The notes beneath the pieces are model-generated. The model did not search any database. It saw only the letters and a program-made list of their open reading frames with translations, and was not told the DNA's origin. Shown piece by piece: positions 1 through 9,759 of a DNA stretch of 64,000 bases. The translations under genes were made by a program, and so were the position numbers. The DNA comes from Bacillus sp. FJAT-29814 (GTDB lineage: Bacteria; Bacillota; Bacilli; Bacillales; Cytobacillaceae). Every line of letters begins with the position of its first letter. Within the stretch, counting starts at the first letter, position 1. The DNA is taken from positions 483,671-547,670 of the forward strand of contig NZ_LMTJ01000005.1 of NCBI RefSeq assembly GCF_001510715.1. Reading direction: 5' to 3'.

Positions 1-714
1 GGTCTTTTTGAGGAAGCGAATAATGGCAGCATTTTTCTTGATGAAATCGGGGAACTGTCAGCCAATACACAAGCCAAGCTGCTTCGCGTCCTTCAGGAAA
101 GTGAAATTCTCCGTGTCGGCGGGACCAAACCGATAGCCATTAATGTAAGGATAATAGCCGCCACCAATGTCAATTTGGAAAAGGGGATTGCTAAAGGAAC
201 CTTTAGGGAAGACTTATATTACCGTTTAAACCGGATGCCAATACATATACCGCCATTAAGGAAACGCAAAGAAGAAATTCCTGCTTTATGTGAGAGACTG
301 ATTTTAAAAATAAACCGTGATTATGGGCGCAATGTCGAAGGAATCACATCTGCGGCGCTGACCAAATTTATGGAGTACGATTGGCCTGGTAACGTTAGGG
401 AATTGGAGAATATTCTCGGCAGAGCAATCATTTTTATGAATTATTACGAATCATTCATTGATATCCGGCACTTGCCCGAATTGAAAAATCGACTAACGGA
501 AAGCGAAGTTTTCGACACTGGGGGTCACAATCCAATTACCTCTGGCCGCACATTAACAGAATTAATGGAAGAATACGAAGCGGGGATTATTCAACAGACT
601 CTTAGCAGGTTTAAGGGAAACAAGACGCTGACAGCAAAAACACTTGGCTTGTCTGTAAGGAATTTATATTATAAGCTCGGAAAATACAAACTTGAAAACA
701 ATAGCACGCAATAA
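1..714 (+). CDS. bkdR: Sigma-54-dependent activator BkdR, C-terminal part
   Basis: The reading frame is open from the first base, so the gene starts upstream of the window; 237 residues are visible. They contain the second half of the AAA+ sigma-54 interaction domain (sensor region around '[11 protein letters not shown]', then '[13 protein letters not shown]' and '[15 protein letters not shown]') and a C-terminal Fis-type helix-turn-helix ('[19 protein letters not shown]'). Such proteins bind enhancer sites and use ATP to open SigL (sigma-54) promoters. The gene directly precedes a clear -24/-12 promoter and the branched-chain keto acid operon, the arrangement of B. subtilis bkdR (yqiR). The N-terminal sensory domains cannot be seen. 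Confidence 0.93.
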   Translation, partial: GLFEEANNGSIFLDEIGELSANTQAKLLRVLQESEILRVGGTKPIAINVRIIAATNVNLEKGIAKGTFREDLYYRLNRMPIHIPPLRKRKEEIPALCERLILKINRDYGRNVEGITSAALTKFMEYDWPGNVRELENILGRAIIFMNYYESFIDIRHLPELKNRLTESEVFDTGGHNPITSGRTLTELMEEYEAGIIQQTLSRFKGNKTLTAKTLGLSVRNLYYKLGKYKLENNSTQ

Positions 715-757
715 ATTTCATACTGTGAAAAAATTTGCAGGCTCGAACATCGTAGAA

Positions 758-771
758 ATAAAGCGTTTTCA
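758..771 (+). promoter_or_regulatory. Candidate cre (CcpA) site
   Basis: ATAAAGCGTTTTCA read on the minus strand gives TGAAAACGCTTTAT, which fits the cre consensus TGWAANCGNTNWCA except at the last two positions. It lies just upstream of the sigma-54 promoter. This is motif matching only; the effect on the operon is unknown. Confidence 0.3.
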
Positions 772-782
772 TAAAAATATTA

Positions 783-798
783 TGGCACGGTTCTTGCA
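783..798 (+). promoter_or_regulatory. Sigma-54 (SigL) promoter of the bkd operon
   Basis: TGGCACGGTTCTTGCA carries the invariant GG (-24) and GC (-12) elements at the right spacing and matches the consensus TGGCAC-N5-TTGCW. It lies 28 bases before the first ATG of ptb and just after bkdR, as expected for a SigL/BkdR-driven operon. Confidence 0.9.
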
Positions 799-825
799 TA
801 GTAACTAAATGGAGTTGCAGTATGG

Positions 826-1752
826 ATGGAAAGGGTTGATGACAACTTGTTACTGGAGTCACTGATTGACAAAGCAACCCAATCAAATAGAAAAACAGTT
901 GCAGTTGCAGCGGCAGAAGATGTAGAAGTGATTGAAGCGGTATTGGATGCTTTGGAACGTGACCTAGCCGATTTCCTGTTAATTGGTGATGAGGAAAAAA
1001 TCAACACCATTCTCAACCTGAAAAAGTATGACTGGAAAACCGGCAAACATGTAAGGATTATTCAGGCTGCCTCTCAGGCGGAAGCAGCTGAATTAGCTGT
1101 CAAAGCGATTTTTAACAAAGAAGCGGAAGTCGTCATGAAAGGGAATCTTCCGACCAATATCATTTTAAAAGCAGTTTTAAATAAAGAATACGGATTACGG
1201 ACCGGAAATGTTTTATCCCACACCGCTGTCTTTGAAGTCCAAGGATATGACCGATTTATTCTTGTCACCGACGCGGCAATGAATATTGCACCGGATTTGG
1301 AGCAAAAGGTGCAAATCATAAAAAATGCGGTGTCGATTGCGAATTCCATCGGGATTAAGAATCCAAAAGTCGCACCGATTGCAGCTGTAGAAGTCGTAAA
1401 TCCCGCAATGCAGGCCACGTTGGATGCCGCGGCTTTGACAATGATGAATAAGCGTGGTCAACTATCAGGCTGCATTATTGATGGTCCGCTTGCCCTTGAT
1501 AATGCCGTCTCCAGTTTGGCTGCGGAACATAAAGGCATTCAAAGTGATGTGGCGGGACAGGCAGACATTTTATTGGTACCTGCGATTGAAACAGGAAATG
1601 TCTTGTATAAATCTTTGATTTATTTTGCAGGCGCGAAAGTCGGCGCTGTTATTGCCGGGGCCAAAGCTCCGATTGTGTTAACTTCACGGGCCGATTCAGC
1701 TGAAAGTAAGCTTTACTCATTAGCATTGGCATTGTGTTCTGTGCAAAAATAG
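826..1752 (+). CDS. ptb: Phosphate butyryltransferase
   Basis: Interconverts butyryl- or branched acyl-CoA plus phosphate with the acyl-phosphate, feeding butyrate kinase. The 308-residue product has the family pattern of phosphate acyl/butyryltransferases: 'KTVAVAAAEDVEVIEAV', 'VVMKGNLPTNIILKAVLN', 'VTDAAMNIAPDL', 'SGCIIDGPLALDNAVS' and 'GAKAPIVLTSRADSAESK'. It is the first gene behind the sigma-54 promoter, with bcd 30 bases downstream. The start is uncertain: ATG 826 has a weak GGAG about 11 bases upstream, whereas TTG 847 is preceded by GGAAAGGG at a similar distance and would give a protein nearer the usual family N-terminus. Confidence 0.93.
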   Translation: MERVDDNLLLESLIDKATQSNRKTVAVAAAEDVEVIEAVLDALERDLADFLLIGDEEKINTILNLKKYDWKTGKHVRIIQAASQAEAAELAVKAIFNKEAEVVMKGNLPTNIILKAVLNKEYGLRTGNVLSHTAVFEVQGYDRFILVTDAAMNIAPDLEQKVQIIKNAVSIANSIGIKNPKVAPIAAVEVVNPAMQATLDAAALTMMNKRGQLSGCIIDGPLALDNAVSSLAAEHKGIQSDVAGQADILLVPAIETGNVLYKSLIYFAGAKVGAVIAGAKAPIVLTSRADSAESKLYSLALALCSVQK

Positions 1753-1782
1753 ATTACTTCAAAAATCGAGGAGGAATAAAAA

Positions 1783-2886
1783 ATGGAAATCTTTAAGTAC
1801 ATGGAAAATTATGATTATGAGCAAGTGGTATTCTGCCAGGATAAACAATCAGGATTAAAAGCCATTATTGCGATACATGATACAACTCTGGGACCTGCAT
1901 TAGGCGGAACCCGGATGTGGACATATGAGACCGAGGAAGCGGCGATCGAAGACGCGTTAAGATTGGCCAAGGGCATGACATATAAAAATGCAGCAGCCGG
2001 TTTAAATCTTGGCGGCGGTAAAACAGTCATTATCGGCGACCCGCGCAAAGACAAGAATGAAGAAATGTTCCGTGCTTTCGGCCGTTATGTCCAGGGCTTA
2101 AATGGACGCTACATTACTGCGGAAGATGTAGGTACAACAGTGGCCGATATGGATTTAATCCATGAAGAAACCGACTATGTAACTGGCATTTCTCCTGCCT
2201 TCGGTTCATCAGGAAACCCTTCTCCGGTTACAGCCTATGGTGTGTATCGTGGAATGAAAGCCGCAGCAAAGGAAGCCTTTGGTTCTGATTCGCTTGAAGG
2301 CAAAATAATTGCCATCCAAGGTGTAGGTAACGTTGCTTATACCCTTTGTCGCCACCTGCATGAAGAAGGCGCCCAACTAATTGTAACAGATATTAATAAG
2401 GAAGCTGTGATGAGAGCAGTTGAAGACTTCGGCGCCCGGGCGGTCGATCCAAATGAAATTTACAGTGTTGAATGTGATATTTATGCTCCTTGTGCTCTAG
2501 GTGCCACCATCAATGACGACACAATACCTCAATTAAAGGCTAAAGTCATTGCTGGTTCTGCCAATAATCAATTAAAGGAAACGCGTCACGGCGACCTTAT
2601 TCACGAATTGGGAATCGTGTACGCACCTGACTATGTCATCAATGCCGGCGGGGTCATTAACGTTGCCGATGAGCTATACGGATACAATAGCGAACGTGCG
2701 TTGAAAAAGGTTGAAACGATTTACAACAGCATTGAAAAGGTTATTGAAATTTCCAAGCGTGATGGAATCCCTACCTATGTGGCAGCAGACCGGATGGCTG
2801 AAGAAAGAATTGAAAGAATGCGGAATTCAAGAAGTCAATTCCTGCAAAATGGCCACCACATTTTAAGTAGAAGAAGAACAAGATAA
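1783..2886 (+). CDS. bcd: Leucine dehydrogenase
   Basis: NAD-dependent oxidative deamination of leucine, valine and isoleucine to their 2-keto acids, the substrates of the dehydrogenase complex encoded downstream. The 367 residues match the Glu/Leu/Phe/Val dehydrogenase family in length. The catalytic lysine is K80 in '[11 protein letters not shown]', and the Rossmann motif is '[13 protein letters not shown]'. AGGAGG lies about 8 bases before the ATG. Corresponds to B. subtilis bcd (yqiT) in the same operon position. A hairpin follows the stop, so transcription may be attenuated before buk. Confidence 0.96.
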   Translation: MEIFKYMENYDYEQVVFCQDKQSGLKAIIAIHDTTLGPALGGTRMWTYETEEAAIEDALRLAKGMTYKNAAAGLNLGGGKTVIIGDPRKDKNEEMFRAFGRYVQGLNGRYITAEDVGTTVADMDLIHEETDYVTGISPAFGSSGNPSPVTAYGVYRGMKAAAKEAFGSDSLEGKIIAIQGVGNVAYTLCRHLHEEGAQLIVTDINKEAVMRAVEDFGARAVDPNEIYSVECDIYAPCALGATINDDTIPQLKAKVIAGSANNQLKETRHGDLIHELGIVYAPDYVINAGGVINVADELYGYNSERALKKVETIYNSIEKVIEISKRDGIPTYVAADRMAEERIERMRNSRSQFLQNGHHILSRRRTR

Positions 2887-2920
2887 ACTGCTTCACTGGT
2901 GAAATATGTTCCGGCAAAAA

Positions 2921-2953
2921 CGCTGAATGAGAAATTCAGCGTCTTTGCCTTTA
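2921..2953 (+). terminator. Hairpin between bcd and buk
   Basis: CGCTGAAT and ATTCAGCG form an 8-bp stem with a 5-base loop, followed by the T-rich stretch TCTTTGCCTTT. It could be a partial terminator or an mRNA processing hairpin inside the operon. Confidence 0.5.
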
Positions 2954-3028
2954 GAGAATCGGCAGTTATTTCCCCAGATATAGGACTCTCTTTTACTCTA
3001 TATATGAAGCAAAACGGAGGGCTAAACG

Positions 3029-4132
3029 TTGCCAAATAAAAACTATCGAATTCTCGTCATCAACCCGGGCTCAACATCCACTAAAATCGGAGTCTTCGAT
3101 AATGAAATTTCCATTCTAGAGAAAACCATTCGCCATGATGCAGATATTATCAATGCTTTTCCTACTATCATTGATCAATACGAATTTAGAAAAAACACCA
3201 TCCTAGAATCTCTGGATAGCGAAGGAATTAATATTTCCAAGTTAAGTGCAGTTTGCGGGCGTGGAGGATTACTACGGCCAATTGAAGGCGGGACCTATGG
3301 TGTTAACGATACGATGCTCCGTGACTTGCGGATTGGTTTCTCGGGTCAGCATGCTTCTAACCTTGGCGGAATCATCGCGTTTGAAATTGCCTCAGCCCTG
3401 AATATCCCCGCTTATATCGTCGACCCTGTTGTAGTTGATGAATTAGATCCACTCGCACGGATTTCAGGGTTTTCCCTAATTGAACGAAAGAGCATCTTCC
3501 ATGCCTTGAATCAAAAAGCAGTGGCCAGAAGAGTGGCGAAGGAATTGGGGAAAAAATACAATGAGCTGAATTTAATTGTCACCCATCTGGGCGGCGGTAT
3601 CACCGTCGGTGTCCATAAACAAGGCAGAGTGGTTGACGTCAACAACGGCCTCCACGGGGATGGGCCATTTAGCCCTGAACGTGCCGGTACAGTTCCGGCC
3701 GGTGACCTGATTGCCTTATGCTTTTCGGGAGAACATTATCGAGATGAGCTTATGAAACGGCTTGTGGGCCAAGGCGGGCTTGTTGGCTACCTGGGAACAA
3801 ACGATGCCCTAAAGGTGGAACAGCGGATTGCCGCAGGTGATAAAAAAGCGGAACTTGTGTATGAGGCGATGGCCTATCAGGTAGCTAAAGAAATTGGAGC
3901 GGCAAGCGCTGTGCTTTCCGGAAAAGTGGATGCCATCGTGTTAACAGGGGGGCTAGCCTATGGGAAGGATTTTGTCCGATCAATCAGCGAGCGCATTAAT
4001 TGGATTGCCGATGTGATTGTCCATCCGGGAGAGAATGAATTGCAAGCCTTAGCGGAAGGAGCACTCCGGGTCTTGCGTGGCGAGGAAGAGGTTAAAGAAT
4101 ATCCCGGCAAATTTGAAACGGTTAAAATATAG
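3029..4132 (+). CDS. buk: Butyrate kinase
   Basis: Phosphorylates butyrate and branched short-chain acids, or makes ATP from the acyl-phosphate produced by Ptb. It is a member of the acetate/butyrate kinase (ASKHA) fold: '[16 protein letters not shown]' at the N-terminus, '[37 protein letters not shown]' in the middle and '[17 protein letters not shown]' near the end. The 367-residue length is normal. The start is TTG, supported by GGAGG 8 bases upstream and by '[15 protein letters not shown]' beginning at the expected place. lpdV follows after 22 bases. Confidence 0.95.
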   Translation: MPNKNYRILVINPGSTSTKIGVFDNEISILEKTIRHDADIINAFPTIIDQYEFRKNTILESLDSEGINISKLSAVCGRGGLLRPIEGGTYGVNDTMLRDLRIGFSGQHASNLGGIIAFEIASALNIPAYIVDPVVVDELDPLARISGFSLIERKSIFHALNQKAVARRVAKELGKKYNELNLIVTHLGGGITVGVHKQGRVVDVNNGLHGDGPFSPERAGTVPAGDLIALCFSGEHYRDELMKRLVGQGGLVGYLGTNDALKVEQRIAAGDKKAELVYEAMAYQVAKEIGAASAVLSGKVDAIVLTGGLAYGKDFVRSISERINWIADVIVHPGENELQALAEGALRVLRGEEEVKEYPGKFETVKI

Positions 4133-4154
4133 GGGTTTTTAGGAGGAAGAAAAC

Positions 4155-5576
4155 GTGGCACAAGAATATGATTTAGTGATACTAGGCGGGGGAACCGGCG
4201 GTTATGTTGCTGCCATTCGCGCGTCACAGCTAGGCTTAAAAACAGCCATCGTTGAAAAAGGGAAACTGGGCGGCACCTGCCTTCATAAAGGCTGTATTCC
4301 AAGCAAAGCGCTGCTTAGAAGTGCGGAAGTATACGCCACAACGAAACGCGGTGAAGAGTTTGGGGTCATCACTGGCGATGTATCAGTTAATTTTAGCAAA
4401 GTTCAAGAACGGAAAAATAAAATTGTCGACCAGCTTCATAAAGGTGTTCAGCATTTAATGAAGCAAGGAAAAATTGATATTTACGAAGGAATCGGCCGAA
4501 TTCTTGGTCCATCAATTTTTTCGCCGATGCCGGGAACGATATCAGTGGAAATGAACAACGGTTCGGAAAATGAAATGCTACTTCCAAAGAATGTGATAAT
4601 CGCGACCGGTTCGAGACCGCGGACATTGCCTGGATTGGAAATCGATGGGGAGTACGTGATGTCCTCTGATGAAGCATTGCAACTGCAATCTTTGCCAAGC
4701 TCAATCATCATTGTTGGCGGCGGTGTGATCGGAATCGAATGGGCTTCGATGCTCTCCGATTTCGGGGTTGAGGTTACCGTAATAGAATACGCTGACCGGG
4801 TAATCCCGACCGAGGATAAAGATATCTCCAAAGAAATGCAGCGGTTAATGAAGAAAAAAGGTCTCAAGCTAATAACTGGTGCAAAAGTCCTTGCTGAAAC
4901 ACTTGTTAAGGATAATGGTGTTTCCGTTTCCGCCGAGGTAAAAGGCGAAATAAGGGAATTTAAAGCGGAAAAATTGCTCGTTTCTGTGGGGCGGCAGGCA
5001 AATACAGAAGGAATTGGGCTTGAAAATACCGAGATTCAAGTTGAAAAAGGATTTATTGTGACCAATGAATTTTTTCAAACAAAAGAATCCCATATATATG
5101 CGATTGGCGATGTGATTGGCGGCCTGCAGCTGGCCCACGTTGCTTCCCATGAAGGCATCGTTGCCGTGGAGCATATTACCGGAGAAGATCCTTCACCTAT
5201 AGATTATAATCTGGTTTCACGATGCATTTATTCGAGTCCTGAGGTTTCCAGTGTCGGTATTACCGAGGAGCAGGCCAAGGAAAAAGGCCATAAAGTAAAG
5301 GTGGGCAAGTTCTCCTTCCGGGCTATCGGTAAAGCGCTTGTGTTCGGTGAGGCGGATGGATTTGTCAAAATCATCGCTGACGAGGAGACGGAAGATCTAC
5401 TCGGTGTCCATATGATTGGCCCGCACGTGACCGATATGATTTCAGAGGCAGGCTTGGCAATGGTATTGGATGCCGTACCATGGGAAATTGCTCATACGAT
5501 TCATCCGCACCCAACTTTGTCAGAGGCTATTGGGGAAGCCGCGCTGGCAGTGGATGGGAAAGCCATACATGGTTAA
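4155..5576 (+). CDS. lpdV: Dihydrolipoyl dehydrogenase (E3) of the branched-chain complex
   Basis: FAD flavoenzyme that reoxidises the dihydrolipoyl arm of BkdB with NAD. The N-terminal FAD motif is 'LVILGGGTGGYVAAIRA', the redox disulfide is in 'GGTCLHKGCIPSKALL' (Cys-x4-Cys), the NAD motif is 'IIIVGGGVIGIEWASM', and the C-terminal dimer domain ends with the His-Pro-His-Pro-Thr-Leu-Ser-Glu active-site segment. Length is 473 residues. Start is GTG at 4155 with AGGAGG about 9 bases upstream. Its place in the bkd operon identifies it as the branched-chain E3 rather than the pyruvate dehydrogenase E3. Confidence 0.96.
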   Translation: MAQEYDLVILGGGTGGYVAAIRASQLGLKTAIVEKGKLGGTCLHKGCIPSKALLRSAEVYATTKRGEEFGVITGDVSVNFSKVQERKNKIVDQLHKGVQHLMKQGKIDIYEGIGRILGPSIFSPMPGTISVEMNNGSENEMLLPKNVIIATGSRPRTLPGLEIDGEYVMSSDEALQLQSLPSSIIIVGGGVIGIEWASMLSDFGVEVTVIEYADRVIPTEDKDISKEMQRLMKKKGLKLITGAKVLAETLVKDNGVSVSAEVKGEIREFKAEKLLVSVGRQANTEGIGLENTEIQVEKGFIVTNEFFQTKESHIYAIGDVIGGLQLAHVASHEGIVAVEHITGEDPSPIDYNLVSRCIYSSPEVSSVGITEEQAKEKGHKVKVGKFSFRAIGKALVFGEADGFVKIIADEETEDLLGVHMIGPHVTDMISEAGLAMVLDAVPWEIAHTIHPHPTLSEAIGEAALAVDGKAIHG

Positions 5577-5610
5577 TTTTTAGATTAAGAGTGGACTTTT
5601 AGGAAGAAAG

Positions 5611-5637
5611 GTTGCTGGTATTCAGCATCTTTTTTTC
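5611..5637 (+). terminator. Weak hairpin with T run before bkdAA
   Basis: GTTGCTG-GTATT-CAGCATC (one mismatch in a 7-bp stem) is followed by seven or more T residues in the 130-base gap between lpdV and bkdAA. A possible attenuator. Confidence 0.45.
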
Positions 5638-5708
5638 CGGCTTTAGTTTCCAATATTGAAATTGTGAAAAAATGAATAACAAGCGAACAATCGGGAGGAA
5701 TGAATGCA

Positions 5709-6704
5709 ATGGTGGAAAAGCGTCATGAAGCGTTAGGGTTATCTGACGAAAAAGTGCTGGATATGTATGAAACGATGCTCCTTGCCCGCCGGATTGATGA
5801 ACGGATGTGGCTATTAAACCGTGCCGGAAAAATACCTTTTGTGATTTCATGTCAAGGACAGGAGGCCGCCCAGGTTGGCGCTGCTTTTGCCCTTGACCGT
5901 GAAAAAGACTATATATGCCCGTACTATCGTGATTTGGGAGTAGTTCTCGCTTTTGGGATGACAACTCAAGAACTGATGCTGTCCGGATTTGCCAAAGCGG
6001 AGGATCCGAACTCTGGCGGACGGCAAATGCCTGGGCACTTTGGACAAAAGAAAAACCGGATTGTAACGGGCTCGTCTCCGGTTACCACTCAGGTGCCGCA
6101 CGCAGTAGGTGTCGCACTTGCTGGAAAAATGGAAAGAAAGGATTTTGTCACCTATGTCAGCTTTGGTGAAGGCTCCTCAAATCAGGGAGATTTCCATGAA
6201 GGGGCAAACTTTGCCGGTGTCCACAAGCTTCCGGTGATTTTTATGTGCGAAAATAACAAATATGCGATCTCAGTACCGATAGAAAAGCAATTGGCCTGTG
6301 AAAACGTTTCTGACCGGGCGATTGGGTACGGTATGCCTGGATTTACCGTGGATGGCAATGACCCGCTTGAAGTATACAAAGTAGTAAAAGAAGCGGCAGA
6401 CCGAGGACGTCGCGGGGAAGGCCCAACTTTGATTGAAACGGTTTCTTATCGCCTGACTCCACACTCTTCCGATGATGATGACCGCACTTACCGAGCTCCG
6501 GATGAAGTTGCAAAGGCGAAAACAAAAGATCCTATTATTACCTTTGGCGCCTATTTAAAAGAAACAGGTGTTATGAACGACGAGCTTGAAAAGGAAATCA
6601 ATGACCGTGTCATGAAATTGGTGAACGAAGCAACTGATTATGCTGAAAATGCACCGTATGCAGCGCCGGAGCACGCGATGAAATTTGTTTATGCTGACAG
6701 GTAA
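5709..6704 (+). CDS. bkdAA: Branched-chain 2-oxo acid dehydrogenase E1 alpha
   Basis: With BkdAB it forms the thiamin-diphosphate E1 component that decarboxylates 2-oxoisovalerate and its homologues. The thiamin-binding segment 'GEGSSNQGDFHEGANFAGVHKLPVIFMCENNKYA' and the regulatory-loop region 'YRLTPHSSDDDD' are present. An upstream ATG at 5700 has GGGAGG almost touching it; ATG 5709 has correct spacing (10 bases) and gives 'MVEKRHEALGLSDEK', matching the B. subtilis N-terminus from memory, so 5709 is chosen. bkdAB follows after 12 bases. Confidence 0.96.
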   Translation: MVEKRHEALGLSDEKVLDMYETMLLARRIDERMWLLNRAGKIPFVISCQGQEAAQVGAAFALDREKDYICPYYRDLGVVLAFGMTTQELMLSGFAKAEDPNSGGRQMPGHFGQKKNRIVTGSSPVTTQVPHAVGVALAGKMERKDFVTYVSFGEGSSNQGDFHEGANFAGVHKLPVIFMCENNKYAISVPIEKQLACENVSDRAIGYGMPGFTVDGNDPLEVYKVVKEAADRGRRGEGPTLIETVSYRLTPHSSDDDDRTYRAPDEVAKAKTKDPIITFGAYLKETGVMNDELEKEINDRVMKLVNEATDYAENAPYAAPEHAMKFVYADR

Positions 6705-6716
6705 GGGGGAAGGAAA

Positions 6717-7700
6717 ATGGCGATAATTTCATATATCGATGCCGTAACAATGGCGATTCGTGAGGAAATGGAACGGGATCCAAAGGTTTTTGTCCTTGGT
6801 GAGGATGTTGGGGTAAAAGGCGGTGTGTTTAAGGCAACGCAGGGCTTATACGAACAATTTGGCGAAGAGCGGGTCATCGATACGCCGCTGGCAGAATCGG
6901 CAATTGCCGGTGTTGGTATCGGTGCGGCGATGTACGGGATGCGCCCGATTGCGGAAATGCAATTTGCCGACTTTATCATGCCGGCAGTAAACCAAATTAT
7001 TTCCGAAGCAGCAAGAATTCGCTATCGGTCCAACAATGACTGGAACTGCCCGATTGTGATTCGTGCTCCTTATGGAGGCGGCGTTCACGGCGCCCTTTAT
7101 CACTCGCAGTCGGTGGAAGCGGTGTTTGCCAATCAGCCGGGTTTAAAGATTGTTATGCCTTCTACGCCGTATGATGTAAAGGGGCTGTTAAAAGCAGCCA
7201 TTCGCGATAATGATCCGGTGCTATTTTTCGAGCATAAACGGGCTTACCGCTTAATTAAAGGGGAAGTCCCAACAGAAGATTATACGCTGCCAATCGGAAA
7301 AGCCGATGTGAAGCGCGAAGGAGAAGATATTACTGTTATCACTTATGGCCTTTGCGTTCATTTTGCCCTTCAGGCTGCGGAAAAATTGGCGAAGGACGGA
7401 ATTTCAGCACATATTCTGGATTTACGGACAGTCTATCCGCTCGACAAAGAAGCGATTATTGAAGCGGCATCGAAGACGGGTAAGGTGTTGCTTGTGACCG
7501 AGGACAATAAAGAAGGAAGCATAATGAGTGAGGTCGCAGCGATTATCGCGGAACATTGCCTATTTGAATTGGATGCGCCAATTAAACGCCTGGCCGGTCC
7601 GGACGTTCCGGCGATGCCCTATGCACCAACAATGGAAAAATTCTTTATGATCAATCCGGATAAAGTGGAAAAAGCAATGCGCGAGCTTGCGGAGTTCTAG
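6717..7700 (+). CDS. bkdAB: Branched-chain 2-oxo acid dehydrogenase E1 beta
   Basis: The 327-residue partner of BkdAA, from the transketolase pyrimidine-binding family. It begins with the typical 'SYIDAVTMAIREEMERDPKV' and 'VLGEDVGVKGGVFKAT', contains 'TPLAESAIAGVGIGAAMYGMRPIAEMQFADFI' (Glu that activates thiamin), and ends with the C-terminal transketolase domain ('TYGLCVHFALQAAEKL', 'DLRTVYPLDKE'). The AGGGGGAAGG ribosome binding site overlaps the end of bkdAA, indicating tight co-translation. Confidence 0.96.
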   Translation: MAIISYIDAVTMAIREEMERDPKVFVLGEDVGVKGGVFKATQGLYEQFGEERVIDTPLAESAIAGVGIGAAMYGMRPIAEMQFADFIMPAVNQIISEAARIRYRSNNDWNCPIVIRAPYGGGVHGALYHSQSVEAVFANQPGLKIVMPSTPYDVKGLLKAAIRDNDPVLFFEHKRAYRLIKGEVPTEDYTLPIGKADVKREGEDITVITYGLCVHFALQAAEKLAKDGISAHILDLRTVYPLDKEAIIEAASKTGKVLLVTEDNKEGSIMSEVAAIIAEHCLFELDAPIKRLAGPDVPAMPYAPTMEKFFMINPDKVEKAMRELAEF

Positions 7701-7711
7701 GAGGTTTAGAT

Positions 7712-9019
7712 ATGGCACTTGAATTGATTAAAATGCCGCAGTTAGGCGAAAGTGTTACAGAAGGTACAATTAGCAAATGGCTTGTCTCAGTTGGTGATAA
7801 GGTAAACAAATACGACCCGCTTGCTGAGGTCATGACCGATAAGGTAAATGCCGAAGTGCCGTCCTCCTTTACTGGGATCATTAAAGAACTGATTGCCGGG
7901 GAAGGCGACACACTAGCGGTTGGCGAAATTATTTGTAAGATTGAAACGGAAGGCGGCGGTGTTGCCGCGGAAGTTTCTGCGCCGCAGGCTGGCGTTGAGG
8001 CTGCTGATGCTGGCGCAGTCGCTGCAGCTGACAGTAAAGACCAAGGCAACAAAGCCCGTTACTCACCAGCTGTTCTAAAACTGTCCCAAGAGCATGGCAT
8101 CGATTTAAGCCAGGTGTCAGGCACCGGTGCAGGCGGACGGATCACCCGTAAGGACTTGTTGCAGATTATCGAGTCCGGAAATATTCCTGTTGCGGGGCAA
8201 AAGGCAGCACCAGTTGAACAGCCTGTTCAACAAGCTGAGCCGGCTCAGCAGGCAGTTTCTACCCAGCCTACAGCACCAGCGGCAATGGCACCTGCGCCTT
8301 CAATTCCGGTAGGTACCGGAGACATTGAAATTCCTGTTACTGGGGTACGCAAAGCAATTGCTGCCAATATGCTCCGCAGCAAGCACGAAGTGCCGCATGC
8401 CTGGACAATGGTCGAAGTCGATGCTACCAATCTTGTGGAGTACAGAAACTCGCTTAAAGATGAGTTCAAGAAAAAAGAGGGCTTTAATTTAACGTTTTTT
8501 GCTTTCTTTGTGAAGGCGGTCGCCCAGGCACTGAAAGAATACCCGCAAATCAACTCGATGTGGGCCGGTGACAAAATCATTCAAAAGAAAGATATCAACA
8601 TTTCCATTGCAGTAGCGACAGATGATGCCTTATTTGTTCCAGTCATCAAAAATGCTGATGAAAAGACAATCAAGGGAATTGCACGGGAAATTTCCGATCT
8701 GGCTGTAAAGGTCCGTTCCGGAAAGCTGCGTCCTGAAGATATGCAGGGTGGCACCATTACAGTGAATAACACTGGCTCGTTTGGCTCGGTGCAATCTATG
8801 GGTATCATCAATTACCCGCAGGCAGCGATTCTCCAGGTTGAATCGATCGTAAAACGCCCAGTTGTCATGAACAATGGGATGATTGCTGTCCGTGACATGG
8901 TCAATCTGTGCATGTCGCTGGATCACCGCGTGTTGGATGGTCTTGTATGCGGACGATTCCTTGCCAGAGTTAAAGAAATCATCGAAAACATGTCAAAATC
9001 GACTACTTCCATTTACTAA
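7712..9019 (+). CDS. bkdB: Branched-chain dihydrolipoyl acyltransferase E2
   Basis: Core of the dehydrogenase complex; transfers the acyl group from lipoamide to CoA. Domain order: lipoyl domain (about residues 3-77, lipoylated lysine K44 in 'MTDKVNAE'), Pro/Ala/Gln-rich linkers, a peripheral subunit-binding domain ('YSPAVLKLSQEHGIDLSQ', about 113-150), and the catalytic domain from about 205 ending with the CoA acyltransferase motif 'SLDHRVLDG'. Last gene of the bkd operon, closed by the hairpin at 9029-9050. Confidence 0.96.
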   Translation: MALELIKMPQLGESVTEGTISKWLVSVGDKVNKYDPLAEVMTDKVNAEVPSSFTGIIKELIAGEGDTLAVGEIICKIETEGGGVAAEVSAPQAGVEAADAGAVAAADSKDQGNKARYSPAVLKLSQEHGIDLSQVSGTGAGGRITRKDLLQIIESGNIPVAGQKAAPVEQPVQQAEPAQQAVSTQPTAPAAMAPAPSIPVGTGDIEIPVTGVRKAIAANMLRSKHEVPHAWTMVEVDATNLVEYRNSLKDEFKKKEGFNLTFFAFFVKAVAQALKEYPQINSMWAGDKIIQKKDINISIAVATDDALFVPVIKNADEKTIKGIAREISDLAVKVRSGKLRPEDMQGGTITVNNTGSFGSVQSMGIINYPQAAILQVESIVKRPVVMNNGMIAVRDMVNLCMSLDHRVLDGLVCGRFLARVKEIIENMSKSTTSIY

Positions 9020-9028
9020 TGTTAAAAA

Positions 9029-9057
9029 TGGCCGCCTACATAGGCGGCCAGATTTGT
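9029..9057 (+). terminator. Terminator after bkdB
   Basis: TGGCCGCCTA and TAGGCGGCCA form a perfect 10-bp inverted repeat with a two-base centre, followed by GATTTGTT. It lies between bkdB and a convergent gene and could serve both strands. Confidence 0.7.
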
Positions 9058-9090
9058 TCTAAAAGAAGGAATTGCTAGTAAAAGGGGGGG

Positions 9091-9759
9091 TTACCAATTT
9101 TTCAAATACCTTGATGCACCCCAAACCAATAATCCAATAATCAAAGAAAAATACCACGAAAAATCAAAATTCGGTCCAACGTTCGGTAAAAAGTGGCTTG
9201 AAGAAAAAATAACGCCAAATGCTGTCATTCCAACAACAGCCGCTTTCACTGTATCTGCGGCACTATTTTTCTTCTCCATGAAAAGTGAACCGCCAATGAT
9301 TTTGAAAATGGCCCAGGCACTAAATAAACCCACTCCCAAAATTACGCAAAACACTAGCACTGATTTTATCGGGTAGACAGCAATGTCCACATCTTTAAAG
9401 AAGGAAATGATATAAATAATCGCACCGCGTATCATCAAAAGGTAGCCCAGCATATTTAAGGAAAGGCTTGAAATAAATCTGGCAAGATTGCGTTTATTTT
9501 CTTTTGGCATTTGGGCGATGAGCTCATCCGCAAACGCTTTAGGGTCATTTCCGAAAATTTTCAAAGCTGTTTTCCCTTCTTTTTGTCCCTCAATGATATG
9601 ATCCAATATTTCCATTAATATTTCCTCTGATTGTTGCTCAGAGAGAAAAAACTGTAGTCGGATATAAATTAGAAAATCAGAATAATACTGTTCGTTTTCA
9701 GGTGTTAATTCTGTCCGCCGCCGGTTGTTCATTTCAATCAACTGCTTTGCTTCCATCAT
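9091..9759 (-). CDS. DUF1129-like membrane protein partnered with PadR
   Basis: Role unknown. About 90 residues of soluble helical N-terminus ('LSEQQSEEILMEILDHIIEGQKEG', a pattern common in proteins encoded next to PadR regulators) precede four predicted hydrophobic segments (about 95-120, 127-152, 167-190, 197-216) and a short basic tail. The first codons overlap the end of the padR gene by 26 bases, so the two are co-transcribed and probably functionally linked. AGGGGGAT precedes ATG 9759. Confidence 0.75.
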   Translation of the reverse strand: MMEAKQLIEMNNRRRTELTPENEQYYSDFLIYIRLQFFLSEQQSEEILMEILDHIIEGQKEGKTALKIFGNDPKAFADELIAQMPKENKRNLARFISSLSLNMLGYLLMIRGAIIYIISFFKDVDIAVYPIKSVLVFCVILGVGLFSAWAIFKIIGGSLFMEKKNSAADTVKAAVVGMTAFGVIFSSSHFLPNVGPNFDFSWYFSLIIGLLVWGASRYLKNW

